Positions 34,515 through 45,079 of a stretch of 64,000 nucleotides of DNA are shown here, in pieces. The notes under the pieces are model-generated. The model worked only from the letters and a program-made list of their open reading frames with translations. It was not told where the DNA came from and did no database searches. Each line of letters begins with the position of its first letter. Positions within the stretch are counted from its first letter, which is position 1. Source of the stretch: Aquilaria yunnanensis (taxonomy: Eukaryota; Streptophyta; Magnoliopsida; Malvales; Thymelaeaceae); the NCBI GenBank assembly GCA_039654915.1, contig CM077596.1:58752751-58816750 (forward strand). The letters are read 5' to 3'. Position numbers and translations under genes: made by a program.

Positions 34515-37500
34515 TGGAGCCCAATACCAGCAAGATGATTAGTTTGAATGGCTCAAATTACCACATATGGAGAAGCAAAATGAAGTATCTCCTATATGTG
34601 ACAAAAATGCACTTACCTGTGTTTGGTACAACCAAACCGAAGGACAGATCGGAAGAGGAATAGGTATTCGAGCATGAGCAAGTATGTGGTTTCATCCCAC
34701 AATTTGTCGAAGACAATATTTACAACCACATATCTATAGAAACTCAAGTGCAGACACTGTGGAGCAAGCTTGAGAAGCTGTAAGCTTAAAAAACTGGAAA
34801 TAATAAATTATTTTATTTGACAAAATTACTTTAGATAAAATACTGAGAATGTGCTTTCGCGACAGAACATCGAAATGATTTGTAAGGAATCGTGGAACAG
34901 TTATCCACGATGGGCATAAAGTTTAACAATTAGGTACTCTCTTTTATAATGTTGGCAATTATTAGAGTCTTGGGAGACTTTGAAAATTTCACTTACAAAT
35001 TCTACACCAAATGGTGTAGTAAATGTGAAAGTCATCAAAAGTGAAATACTAAATGAAGAGATGAGATGAAGATTGCAAGGATCTTCTTCATTACAGTCAG
35101 ACCTTCTCGTGGTAAATTCTAGAGGGAAAAATAAGACTAGGGGGCCAAAGCCAAGAGATAAGAGCAAAGAAAAGTCAAACAAGAATGCAAGTATTGAATG
35201 CCATTACCGTAGAAAAAATGGGCACATTAAGAGATTTTGTCAAAAATTCAAGCAAAACCAAAAGAAAGGCAAAGGACCGAAAAAGGATAACAACAGTGAT
35301 GATGAACAAGTAAATGTTGCTGATGAGTTCAACATTGTCCATGATGATGATATTATCACTCTTGTAAACCATAAGATGAGTTGGGTGATTAACAGTGGTG
35401 CTACTATTCATGTTACTTCTCGAAGAGAATTCTTTTCATTTTACATACCTAAAAATTTTGGTGTTGTAAGAATGGGAAATGAGGGTATTTCACGAGTTGA
35501 AGGAAAATGAGATGTTTCCTTGGAGACCTAGAATGATACACGGATAGTTTTGAAATATGTCAGGCATGTTTCAGATTTGTGCATGAATCTTATGTCAACA
35601 GGCAAACTTGATGATAAAGGTTACTGCAACACCTTCTTTAAGGGTCAATGGAAGCTGACAAAAAAAACCCTGGTGGTGGTCTGAGGAACAAAGAACTCAA
35701 ACTTGTACACAATGCAGGCAAAGTTCTTTCAAGATGATGTAAATACAGTGGAGAATGACTGTATAGTGGAGTTATGGCATAAACGGCTGAGTCAGATAAG
35801 TGAGAAAAGCATGACTCATCTTGCCAAATAGAAGACGTTGTCTGGATTGAATCTGGTTCATTTGAATAAATGTGCTGATTTTCTGGCAGGAAAACAAAAC
35901 AGAGTGTCTTTCAGAAGTTTCCCTCTTTCCAGAATAAAGAATGTGTTAGATTTGGTACACTCATATCTATGTGGGCCAATGCTGAAGTCACTTGGTGATG
36001 TTCGATAGTTTGTAACTTTCATTGATGATCATTTTTTAAAAACACAGGTATATACTCTGAAGTCAAAAGATCAAGTGTTAGAAGCTTTTAAGCAATTTTT
36101 AACCCTGGTTGAGAGGCAAACCAGCAAGAAGCTGAAGTGCATTCGAACAGATAATGGTGAAGAGTACATTGGACCATTTGATGCCTACTACAAAGAGCAT
36201 GACATTCGACATCATACAACACCTCCTAAGACACCGTGGTTAAATGGTTTAGCTGAGAGGATGAATCGGCCTTTGTTGGAGGGAGTAAGATGTTTACTCT
36301 CATATGCAAAGTTACCTCAGATGTTATGGGGTGAAGCATTACTAGCAGTTGCTCACGTGTTGAATCTTTCACCATGTGTCCCTCTATAATATGATGTTCC
36401 AGATAAGGTATGGTCAGGAAAGGATGTCTCCTATAACCATTTGTGAATGTTTGGCTATAAAGCCTACGTGCATATCCTGAAGCATGAGAGGTCTAAACTT
36501 GATGTTAAGACACGACAATACGTGTTTATTAGTTATGGCCAAGATCAGTTTCAGTATAGATTCTGTGATCTAACCACAAAAAGGCTTGTTAGAAGTCGTG
36601 ATGCTATATTTGTTAAAGATCAGACCATTGAGAATATTGAGAAAGCTAAAAAGAATGCTTCAGGATTCGCTGGTAGTTTAACAAACTTGCAGTTAATTTC
36701 TCCAACGATAGTGCAAGAACAAGTTGGAGATGATATACAAAATGATCAACCAAAGGAAGATGATCATGGTGCTTCTATTGAGGATGAACCAGGTAATGCT
36801 GATGCTGGTGGTGTTCATTAACAACCACCAGCACTAGTGGGTTTTTCAATTTTAAGGAGATCTAATAGAGTCAGACAACACTCTACTAGATATCTTGAAA
36901 TTGAGTATGTGTTACTGAATAATAGAGGAGAACCAGAAAATTTTGATGAGGCTATGGATGATGAACACAAGGAAAAGTGGATTAGCACCATGCAAGAAAA
37001 AATGAGATCCTTACATAAAAATAAGACTTTTGAGTTGGTGAAGTTGCCAATAGGCAAAAGGGCTTTGAAAAATAAATGGGTATCCAGAATCAAAGTCTGA
37101 ATAATCTAATTCACAACCATGGTTCAAAGCCAGATTAATTGTCAAAGGTTTCAACCAAAGGAAAGGTATTGAATTTAATGAGATTTTTTCACCGATTGTG
37201 AAAATGACATCCATCTGTACAGTCCTAGGACTAGCAGCAAGTCTCAACTTAAAGATTGGGCAAATGGATGTAAAAAATACCTTCCTACATGGTGACTTGG
37301 AAGAAAAAATATACATGGAGCAGCCAGAAGGTTTCAAAGTAAAAGAAAAAGAGGACTATGTTTGCAAGTTAAAAAAAAGCTTGTATGATTTGAAGCAGAC
37401 ACCTAGGCAGTGGTATAAGAAATTTAAGTTGGTTATGGGGGACTAAAGCAACAAGCATGCTACTTCAGATCACTGTGTGTTTGTGCAGAAATTCTCTAAT

Positions 37501-38500
37501 GATGATTTCATTATTCTATTGTTCTATATGGATGATATGTTGATTGTTGGCTAGAATATTGTCATAATCAACAACTTGAAGAAACAATTAATAAGTCTTT
37601 TGCTATGAAAGACTTGGGGTCAGCAAAACAAATCTTGGCATAAAGATAAAAAGGGATAGGAGTGCCAAAAAATTATGGTTATCACAAGAGAAGTACATTG
37701 GGAAGATACTTCAAAGGTTTAATAGGGACAAGGCTAAGGCGGTTAGTTGTCCTCTTGCTAATCACTTTAGATTAAGTTCCAAACAATGCCCTTCTACAGT
37801 TAAAAAGAAGGAAGAAATGGAAAAGGTTTCATATGTCTCAGTAGTTGGAAGTTTGATGTATACTATAGTATGTACACGGTCAGACATTGCTTACTTAATT
37901 GGTATAGTGAGTAGGTTCATTTCAAATCCTGGTAAGAAACATTTGTCTGCAATTAAATGTATTTTTAGGTATCTTCGTGGTACTTCCAAAATGTTCTTAT
38001 GTTTTATAAATACAAAGTCTGTGTTAGTTGGCTACACAGATGGAGATATGGCTGACAATGTTGACTCAAAAAAGTCTACATCAGGTTACTTAATTACATT
38101 TGTAAAGGGAGTTGTGACATGACAATCAAGATTATAGAAATGTGTTGCTCTGTCAACAACTGAAGCTAAGTTTATAGCAGCAATAGAAGCATGTAAGGAG
38201 TTACCATGGATGAAGAAGTTCTTAAAAGAATTGGATTTCCATCAAGAGAAATATCAATTGTTCTATGACAGTCAGAGTGCAATTCACCTTAGTAAGAATC
38301 CCTCTTTTCATTCCAAATCCAAGCACATTGACATAAGATATCACTGGATAAAGAATACATTAGAGATGAAGCTATTATAGCTTGAGAATATCTATACTAA
38401 TGAAAATGAATCTAATATGATGATCAAGTCTTTATCAAGAGAAAAGTTTGAATATTGCCAATTGACTACAGGAATGATGGAACTCCTAAACGAGGCGGGA
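34515..38500 (+). pseudogene. Tnt1-like copia gag-pol remnant
   Basis: Starts [16 protein letters not shown] and follows the gag-pol plan of the Tnt1-type plant copia family, but with many stops and frameshifts. The zinc knuckle at 35199-35240 has lost its second cysteine (Arg codon at 35208-35210). The protease site reads N-S-G (Asn codon at 35391-35393) where the catalytic aspartate belongs. The integrase core spans about 35930-36390 with stops inside, ending in 'WLNGLAERMNRPLLEG'. Integrase C-terminal and linker sequence run to about 36820, with the reverse transcriptase from about 36840. Its active-site box reads Y-M-D-D at 37525-37536. RNase H covers about 38030-38330. Frames shift after about 37560, where the sequence is reduced to fragments, then recover at 37817-38122. 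Both knuckle and protease catalytic residues are lost, so it is dead. Confidence 0.92.
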
Positions 38501-38509
38501 GGGCGAGAT

Positions 38510-39064
38510 TGTTGACGTTTTCCCCCTTCATGTGGGGTTCATTTTTTTTTATTTTCCTGCTTCTCTTTTTTTTTTCTCTCTTTCATTGTTTTTCTTTTCT
38601 TCTTGGTCCAACATTGTGGCTAATGGTTGAAGGTTGGTGAAACAGCTGAGACTCGGTGCCAACTTTGTTGAAAAATGGAAGGAAGTAACATGGTGCATTG
38701 TTTATGAATAGCCATGCCTTCTTCTTACTTAAATTGTCCCAAAAGCTTGCTCTCAGAGCAAAAGAAAATTAGGTGAGAGAGAGGGGTATTTATTTTTTGG
38801 GAGTGACAAAATAGTGAGATAAATTTTAGGGTGTTTAGGAAACACTTGAGTGCCACTATTTTGGATTTATCTCATACCTTCAGAAATTTTTGTTTGGAGA
38901 AGATTCTCTCTCTATAAGCCTACTATTTTTATAGTGGAAGAAAATCTCAGAGTTTGTCCCGTGGACGTAGCCCTAAAATTAAGGGTAAACCATGTAAATT
39001 TTCTTGTGCTATTTTTACTGATCATCTTGCTCTCGAAGTTATCTCTCGTTGAGCAATCTTAACA
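38510..39064 (+). repeat. 3' LTR of copia element B
   Basis: Starts TGTTGACG and ends CTTAACA, 555 bp. It lacks a segment of about 45 bp seen in the 5' LTR around 31300-31345, and carries the uninterrupted version of the site into which the 2.6-kb solo LTR inserted. Confidence 0.88.
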
Positions 39065-40143
39065 ATCATCTCTTCTAGGTGAACTTGAATTTTGGGTGGG
39101 CAAGATCAGCCTAAAATTTGGATATTTGAACTTGGTGGTTGTAGCTACCATCACTATGGCAAGAAAAAAAATATAAGGCCAATGAGGCCGGAGCTACATT
39201 GGAGAATGTGTAAAAGGTTGGCGAGGAAGGTTGGCGATGGCTAACGAAGGTTGATGAAGGAGTAGACTGCAGGGATGTGTTGGAGGGGGGAAGCTGAAAA
39301 GAGGTTAGGGCAATGAAAGCTTTGAAGACGAGGAGGGAAAAAGCATGGAAGATGAAGAAGAAAAAGACAAGGTGGTAAAATTGTAAATAAATGTAAAGTA
39401 GGGGTGTAGCCTATGAGCTGGGTGTATTTATCCTCTATCGTAAGGTAACAAGTCATGTAGCTTGGGGCCCATATTTGTTGAAGTATATAGGTTGTATTTA
39501 TAAGGCCTAGAAACCATCATATTTGAAGGGGATGTTTCGCCCTTAAGTAAAAGAGTCAGAATCAATCCAACAAGATAAAACTCTTGTTATGAGAGAAATC
39601 TAATACCAAATATACCTGTTGGTACTTAGGAGTGGATCTTCCTATAACAGGAGATTATTAAGACACTATGAACTATAAATGAGAAAACCCTAAAGTTCAC
39701 TTTTATCTTTAATCCTTCAAGAGTTGAACTAATTTAAGCATTGAAGGATTTTATCCTGAGAGACCACTCTAGGCACTTTAATATTGTCTTTAGTTGTAGG
39801 TTCATTCATCTATCGAAGTCCCACTGATACTCTTAGAAGTTTGACTATCGATAAGGATCTATTTACACCAATGTAAGTGCACACACTTTTTTGCACATTT
39901 GATAATTCTTTTTCTATTGCAAATATAATTATTGTAAAGTTAGATTGAATATTCAATCATGAAGGAGCATACAAAAAAAATTTTAACTTAATTTATATTG
40001 TAAATTTTGTAATTTCTTGTAAAGTTTAGACCATTGAAATTTATCAATAAAAAAGTACTTACTAGATAAATATCTTAGAGATTTTTAATTATTTTAAAAA
40101 TTGAAATGCACGATCTACACATATAACCCCTTAAATCTATTGA
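39065..40143. other. Spacer with possible LTR-like fragment
   Basis: No gene recognised. At 39660-39850 there is ACTATAAATGAGAAAACCCTAAAGTTC, followed about 60 bp later by 'TTTAAGCATTGAAGGATT', which resembles the TATA and transcript-start region of some plant Ty3/gypsy LTRs. Without a partner copy this remains a guess. The minus frame at 39241-39456 has no known domain. Confidence 0.35.
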
Positions 40144-42925
40144 TAGATTTTATTTATTTTTATTTTATATAAATTTTTTGAATGATATAAACAATATAAG
40201 CCCCTACAACGTTATGAGTCGTTGCTCATTAAAGAAAAAGTTGCAAATGGTAGCATGAGAAAGTGATTAAGAGTCAATTCATTTTAACTTAACTTAAGCC
40301 AACTTAACTTAAAATGACTGTTTTTTTAATATTTTTTTACCTGAAATCAATTTTTATGTATTTTAAAATTTTAGGCATTAAAAGGAAAATTTATAAAATT
40401 TAATAAGATTACAACAAATTGTGTTTTCCTTAGATTAATACACCTATATAATATTGACTTTAAATAAAATTAATTTTAGATAAAAAATATATAAAAATAA
40501 AAATAAGTTATTTTAAATTAAGTTAATTAAAATTAAAATGAATTGACTGTAAGTAGATAGAAAATGAAAGAAAATAAAAATACAAATATTGAGATATTAA
40601 ACAATAAAAGGGGCACTTGCCACTCAATCTAACTCGAAGTAGAGACGGTACGTTTAAGGCAAATCCCTTGCCAAAAGTGCCAGGAAACTAATCCAACTTT
40701 TTCCGGGAAAGCTTCTCCCCTCGCCCTCTCACCAATAATGTCTTTCAGTGCGGTTGCCTTTCAGGATATCAAATATGCTGGTATTCCTCATACATTCAGT
40801 GCTTTCTGACATCTTAATACTCTTGTATTATTAGTTTATGCTGAATACACAAAAAAAAAAAAAAAATACACCTCTTCTCTCACCAGAGCTAAGGGAAACA
40901 GATTTTATTGTGACTAGACGTCTTTAAAGGCTTTTTTTTTTATAAAACACCGTGGTGGTTGGATGCATAATTTACTGCTCAAAAAAATTTAGTGGCACTT
41001 ACATCAGAAGATCAGAGGCCCATAAGAGGGATCAGCAAAGCCTGATTTAAATTTTTTTTTTTTAAAAAGAAATCTATCATCTATAGTGAACAATATAATT
41101 CGATGCATATATACAATGACTAACCATAGATATCAGTGATCGTATTACAAATCCTAGTTTGAACTCTCTGTAATTTTGGTGAGTGAAAGAAAAAGCAACC
41201 CCTATTATTCAGCCAAGGGCGGGTTGAGAACATGATTTAACATGATTGAACAAAAAGAAAAAGGTAACATGGTTGAACAAAAAGGAAAAGGTCGAAAAGA
41301 AAAGGACAAATATTGGGACGTTAAAACTCTGTTCCTAGAAGGAGGGAAAATTATTCACGACGGAGAGACCTCAGACTCGGTCAATTAAAAAGAATAAGCT
41401 AATGGCAGCATGGAAACATGATTAAACCAATATTAAAAGAAGAGAAAAAAGACAAATATTGGAACGTTAGAAGGTAAAAAGGCCACCATTATGTTCATAA
41501 AAGGAAAAAAAAATTATCGACATAGAGATCTGAAACTCAGTCAATTAAAGAAGCAACCAATGACAACTTGAGAACCTGATTGAACAAGAAATCAAAAGAT
41601 TGTAGAATAAAAAAATATTAATCGCATGGAGACCTCCAACTCAATTAATTGAAGAAGCAACTATACCAGGATTAAAATAGGCTATACATGAGTTTTGGCC
41701 CCCAAACTTGGTAGACTTGGACACTTTACCCCTTTTCTTCCACATGGTTGTAATATGACCTAGCTTCAGCAAATGCCACTTGCGAGACCGTTTCACTCAC
41801 TTGCTGCAATCGTTGGTTTTTCTTAAGTTCCCAGCAATAGAAGCGTCCAATTTTGAGGACTCCAAATTTTGAAACAAAATGGGCTGCCATTTTTGTTACG
41901 GCCCTTCTAGTGGGAGGTAAGGACTTTAGAATTTAGTTTAGAAGTTTAATTTAAGTTTGCCTAGCAAGAATTAAGAAGTTTGCCAAAGTTCACTAAGTTC
42001 CGACAAGAATAAAGCTCTGAACTAAGTTCAGGGGCAAAATGGTAATTTTGCACCCTGAGTGGCCGGGACGAGTCCCGAGTGTTTTAAAATGAATTTTTAG
42101 AACTTAACTTTTAACCTTAACACAAACTCAACAAAAAGACAAGAATTTAATCAAGAACTGTCAAGTTACAAAGATGGGGGACCTAATTGCACTTAACTTG
42201 AAACCTTGGTGATCTTGGTTGCTAAGTGAGGGTTTAAGAAGGGAAAGAGGGGGAGAAGCTGCCATTAACACGTTCTTAAGCTTCCCTCACTCATTTCTCT
42301 CTCAAATTGAACTTGGAATCAAGTGATCTTGGTGTCAAGAGGCGCAATTAAGGATGTTCAAGCTTGGAGAAGTGATTTTCAAGCTTGAATCCATGTTTTT
42401 GAAGCTTGGAGAGGCGTTTTTCTCCATCCCCTGTTTTTGAACGAGGTATGAGTTATGTTCTTGATTGAATTCGTGTTATTTGGTTGATTGGAAGCTTGGG
42501 TTTTGGTTGAAAGATGTGTTTTTGATGTTTTAGAGCTTTGTTTTGGTATGGTTTTGTGTAGAACTTTGGAAGCTTGTTTGGAAGAGGAAGGGTTCGAATT
42601 CTTGCTTGTTCTTGGTGTTAAGGTAAGGGAGAAAGTGTTTTTAAGTTGTTGGATTGCTTTTGGATTGAAATGGATTGAGAAAGTTGAGTAATTTTTGGTT
42701 ATGGTATGAAGAAACGTTTTTGGGAATTATGATGGACTAGCTAAATTCGAAGCATTGGTTTGATGTTTCTAATGCATCATAGTTTGGCTTTGATAGTTGG
42801 TTTTGTTCCTTGCAACACGTACTTCATGTGTATGAAATTTGGTAACTTTTGATGCATGTTTGCTATATGTATTTGGTTGCCAAAGTTCATAGCAGCATTC
42901 GGCCAAATTCTGCATTTTTGCAGAA

Positions 42926-43051
42926 TTGGCGACGCGGCGCCAATTCGCCCGATGATTGGCGACGCGTCGCCAATTCGATTTTCGGTCACAGAACGTTTGT
43001 TCGTCGGCGACGCGTCGCCAATTCCTTTTGCCTTTGGCGACACGGCGCCAA
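42926..43051. repeat. Four GGCGACGCGTCGCC palindromes
   Basis: TTGGCGACGCGGCGCCAA (42926-42943), TTGGCGACGCGTCGCCAA (42956-42973), CGGCGACGCGTCGCCAA (43005-43021) and TTGGCGACACGGCGCCAA (43034-43051). Each is a near-perfect palindrome of 16-18 bp, spaced 30-49 bp apart, GC-rich in an AT-rich neighbourhood and CpG-dense. The variants interchange GCGTCGCC and GCGGCGCC. Confidence 0.92.
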
Positions 43052-43478
43052 CACAAGAAAATGGGGGGTTTGACTTTTTGCTGCGTTGACCCGACCGAGA
43101 CTACGGAAGGTTCGGAACGTGCCTAAGGGTCCGAGGATCCCGATGGTACTCCGAGACTTCCGAAAGTCCCACCGGAAGTATGAGTTTTCTTGAACTGTTT
43201 GAGGTAAGTAAGTTGCTTAGGCAACAAGTAAGGAAACAAATGTTGCAATTGAACTTAATTAGCTATCAATAGCTCAGGTGAGAGGTTTAGAACCCTCGTC
43301 GGCCTAGCCGTGCCGGAGCCACGAGGCCACGAGGCGAAACCTTGTTCATCTAGTTTACATCAAAGAGGCCCTGCGGCCTAGTCTACAAGTCCCATCATAA
43401 ATTCCCCTGCATAACAATTAGGTGAGAGGTTCTATGTTTGAATGAGGCTTGCTAAGGTTCGCCCTTGAGCCATATGAT

Positions 43479-43577
43479 AGGTTGCTAAGTGATAGCGCTT
43501 GGCCTATATGTCAGGTTGCTAAGTGATTGCGCTTGGCCTGTGTATGTGTCAGGTTGCTAAGTGATTACGCTTGGCCT
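43479..43577. repeat. Three-copy short tandem repeat in the solo LTR
   Basis: The phrase AGGTTGCTAAGTGATNRCGCTTGGCCT occurs three times, starting at about 43479, 43513 and 43550, separated by short variable stretches (period about 34 and 37 bp). Confidence 0.85.
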
Positions 43578-44860
43578 GATACAGAGGACTACTTGAGGAG
43601 AGGTCTACCGACCTAGTATATATATATATGACTAGTACCCTCATGCTGTGTGAGCTCGCAGCCAGAGTCCTAGCTTTTTCTTGCAGGTACATCGAAGACC
43701 CTTATTGAGAATGTTGAATTCTCACTCCCTGTTTGTTATGCAGAGTCTGAAGTAGCAGGACCGGATAATCGCTGAGGATTATCGCGGTAGTACCTTTTTG
43801 TCTGTAAAGGTACGGTAGTTGAGAAACTTTAAGTTTCTAGTTTGCTTAAGTGTTTAGTTGGTCTGTTGGTCAGGCTGTGGTACTAACTTGCTTCTTCCTT
43901 TGGCTGCAGAGCCTAGTAACACTTGGCAAAGGACTTGTGAGACTCGCCACTGGGACAGGAGTCCAAAGTGGGAGCTAGGGTAAAAGATCTCAGCAAAGTC
44001 TTGTATTTTGATACAGTACTTTATTTTGCCTCCAGTATTTATGTTATAAAGAGTCCTTGACTCAGGGGATTGTTCTCTGGGTGAGAGCATTAGTTACTTA
44101 TGTATAAATGCTTTCACGAGCGGTGTATGTGTAGTTAATCACTCAAAGGTTGATTTTGATATGCTTTGGCATTTTGTATTTATTTATATAGAATTTACTT
44201 AGCCGGCTAAATGTCTAAATGATTAAATGTTTTATGGTTTTAATAAACCAAGTCAATGCATAAGTGCATACATATTGCATTTCTAGGTTAATCAACTAGT
44301 AGCATTGGATTTAATCCATACACATAACTAGCTAGCCAATTACAATCCACCGTGAGACAAACGCTCACAGGGTATCCCGGGCAGGGGCACGGGGATCATG
44401 TCAATTTTTGTACCGGGTTTTCCAACCTACTAGACGAAACAAAGGCATAGCCTTTTCGGATGTCCTCAGTTTTGGCTCCAATCCCCTTTATCACTGGCTT
44501 ATCAATGTTGAATCAGTGTCACTCGCGACTGATCAATTTGCTTTGCTTCAATCATTCCCTCACTCGGCTCAGATCCAACTTAATTCTCCCTCCTTCGTTT
44601 TTTTCCCTAGCTGAGCAGCTCCAAATCTAAAATTCTCCATGCAAACTTTCTTTTTTTTCTTGTTCCCCTTTCCCTTGAACTTTTCTTTTATTTATGCTTC
44701 TAGTTAGTGAGTTCCTAATCCTACGTAGCTGAGCTTCATTCCCAATTTGTTTGTCTTCGTAGAATTGTAATTTACTTTTTACTCGTTGCCTCCAATTTCT
44801 TAGTTTGATGTTTGTTGAAGTTGTAGTTTCTCGGTTCCTATTTTAATTTCTAGCTTCACA

Positions 44861-45079
44861 ATGGATTCCCCCATGGCAAAGACTAGTTCTTTCTTCAGCT
44901 TCACTTCCTATTCTCCCTTGCTCACCAACTTGCCTCCAATTAATCTTCTTCAGTTGCCCAAACCACCGTCTATGGCTGCCAAATTGGAAATCCATAGTTG
45001 GGTAGACACCATGGAAGAATTTGAGGGCTGGGAGGTAAGAGGAAAAGTCAATAAAGGGGTAAGAAAGGTGAAAGACTGA
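44861..45079 (+). pseudogene. Possible captured gene 5' region in the MULE
   Basis: A 72-codon frame starting MDSPMAKTSSFFSFTSY. The first 40 residues are rich in Ser, Thr, Pro and Leu with few acidic residues, like a plastid transit peptide, and the rest (KLEIHSWVDTMEEFEGWEV) looks like ordinary protein sequence before it runs into a stop. Upstream, 44520-44860 is pyrimidine-rich and looks like a 5' untranslated region. A Mutator-like element carrying host gene pieces is a known situation (Pack-MULE), but I cannot name the donor gene. It may instead be a chance frame. Confidence 0.4.

Larger units (their letters stand above)
31179..39064 (+). mobile_element. Decayed Tnt1-like Ty1/copia element (element B)
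   Basis: A 7.9-kb element, 5.3 kb of it native. The 5' LTR is split by a solo LTR and runs 31179-31614 plus 34223-34370. The 3' LTR is 38510-39064. A primer-binding site, TGGTATCAAAGT, is at 34373-34384 and a purine-rich tract (GGCGGGAGGGCGAGA) directly precedes the 3' LTR. The polyprotein remnant is 34515-38500. LTRs look only about 85% alike, with indels, so the element is clearly older than element A. I found no target duplication: the flanking pentamers are ACTGC (31174-31178) and ATCAT (39065-39069). The outer boundaries could be a few bases off, or rearrangement has removed one side. Confidence 0.9.
41894..44403 (+). mobile_element. Solo LTR (2510 bp) nested in the MULE
   Basis: Starts TGTTACGGCCC and ends GATCATGTCA, with ATTTT on both sides (41889-41893 and 44404-44408), a perfect 5-bp target duplication. 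There is no internal retroelement sequence. It contains four copies of a GC-rich palindrome (42926-43051) and three copies of a 34-37-bp repeat (43479-43577). Its length and general look suggest a Ty3/gypsy chromovirus, which is inference. Plus- and minus-strand frames over 42769-43089 are produced by the palindromes and are not genes. Confidence 0.88.

Noticed and set aside
42769..43089. Four overlapping frames with repeated RRVAN / GDASPI peptides
   Set aside because: The peptide repeats are translations of the GC-rich palindromes in the solo LTR.
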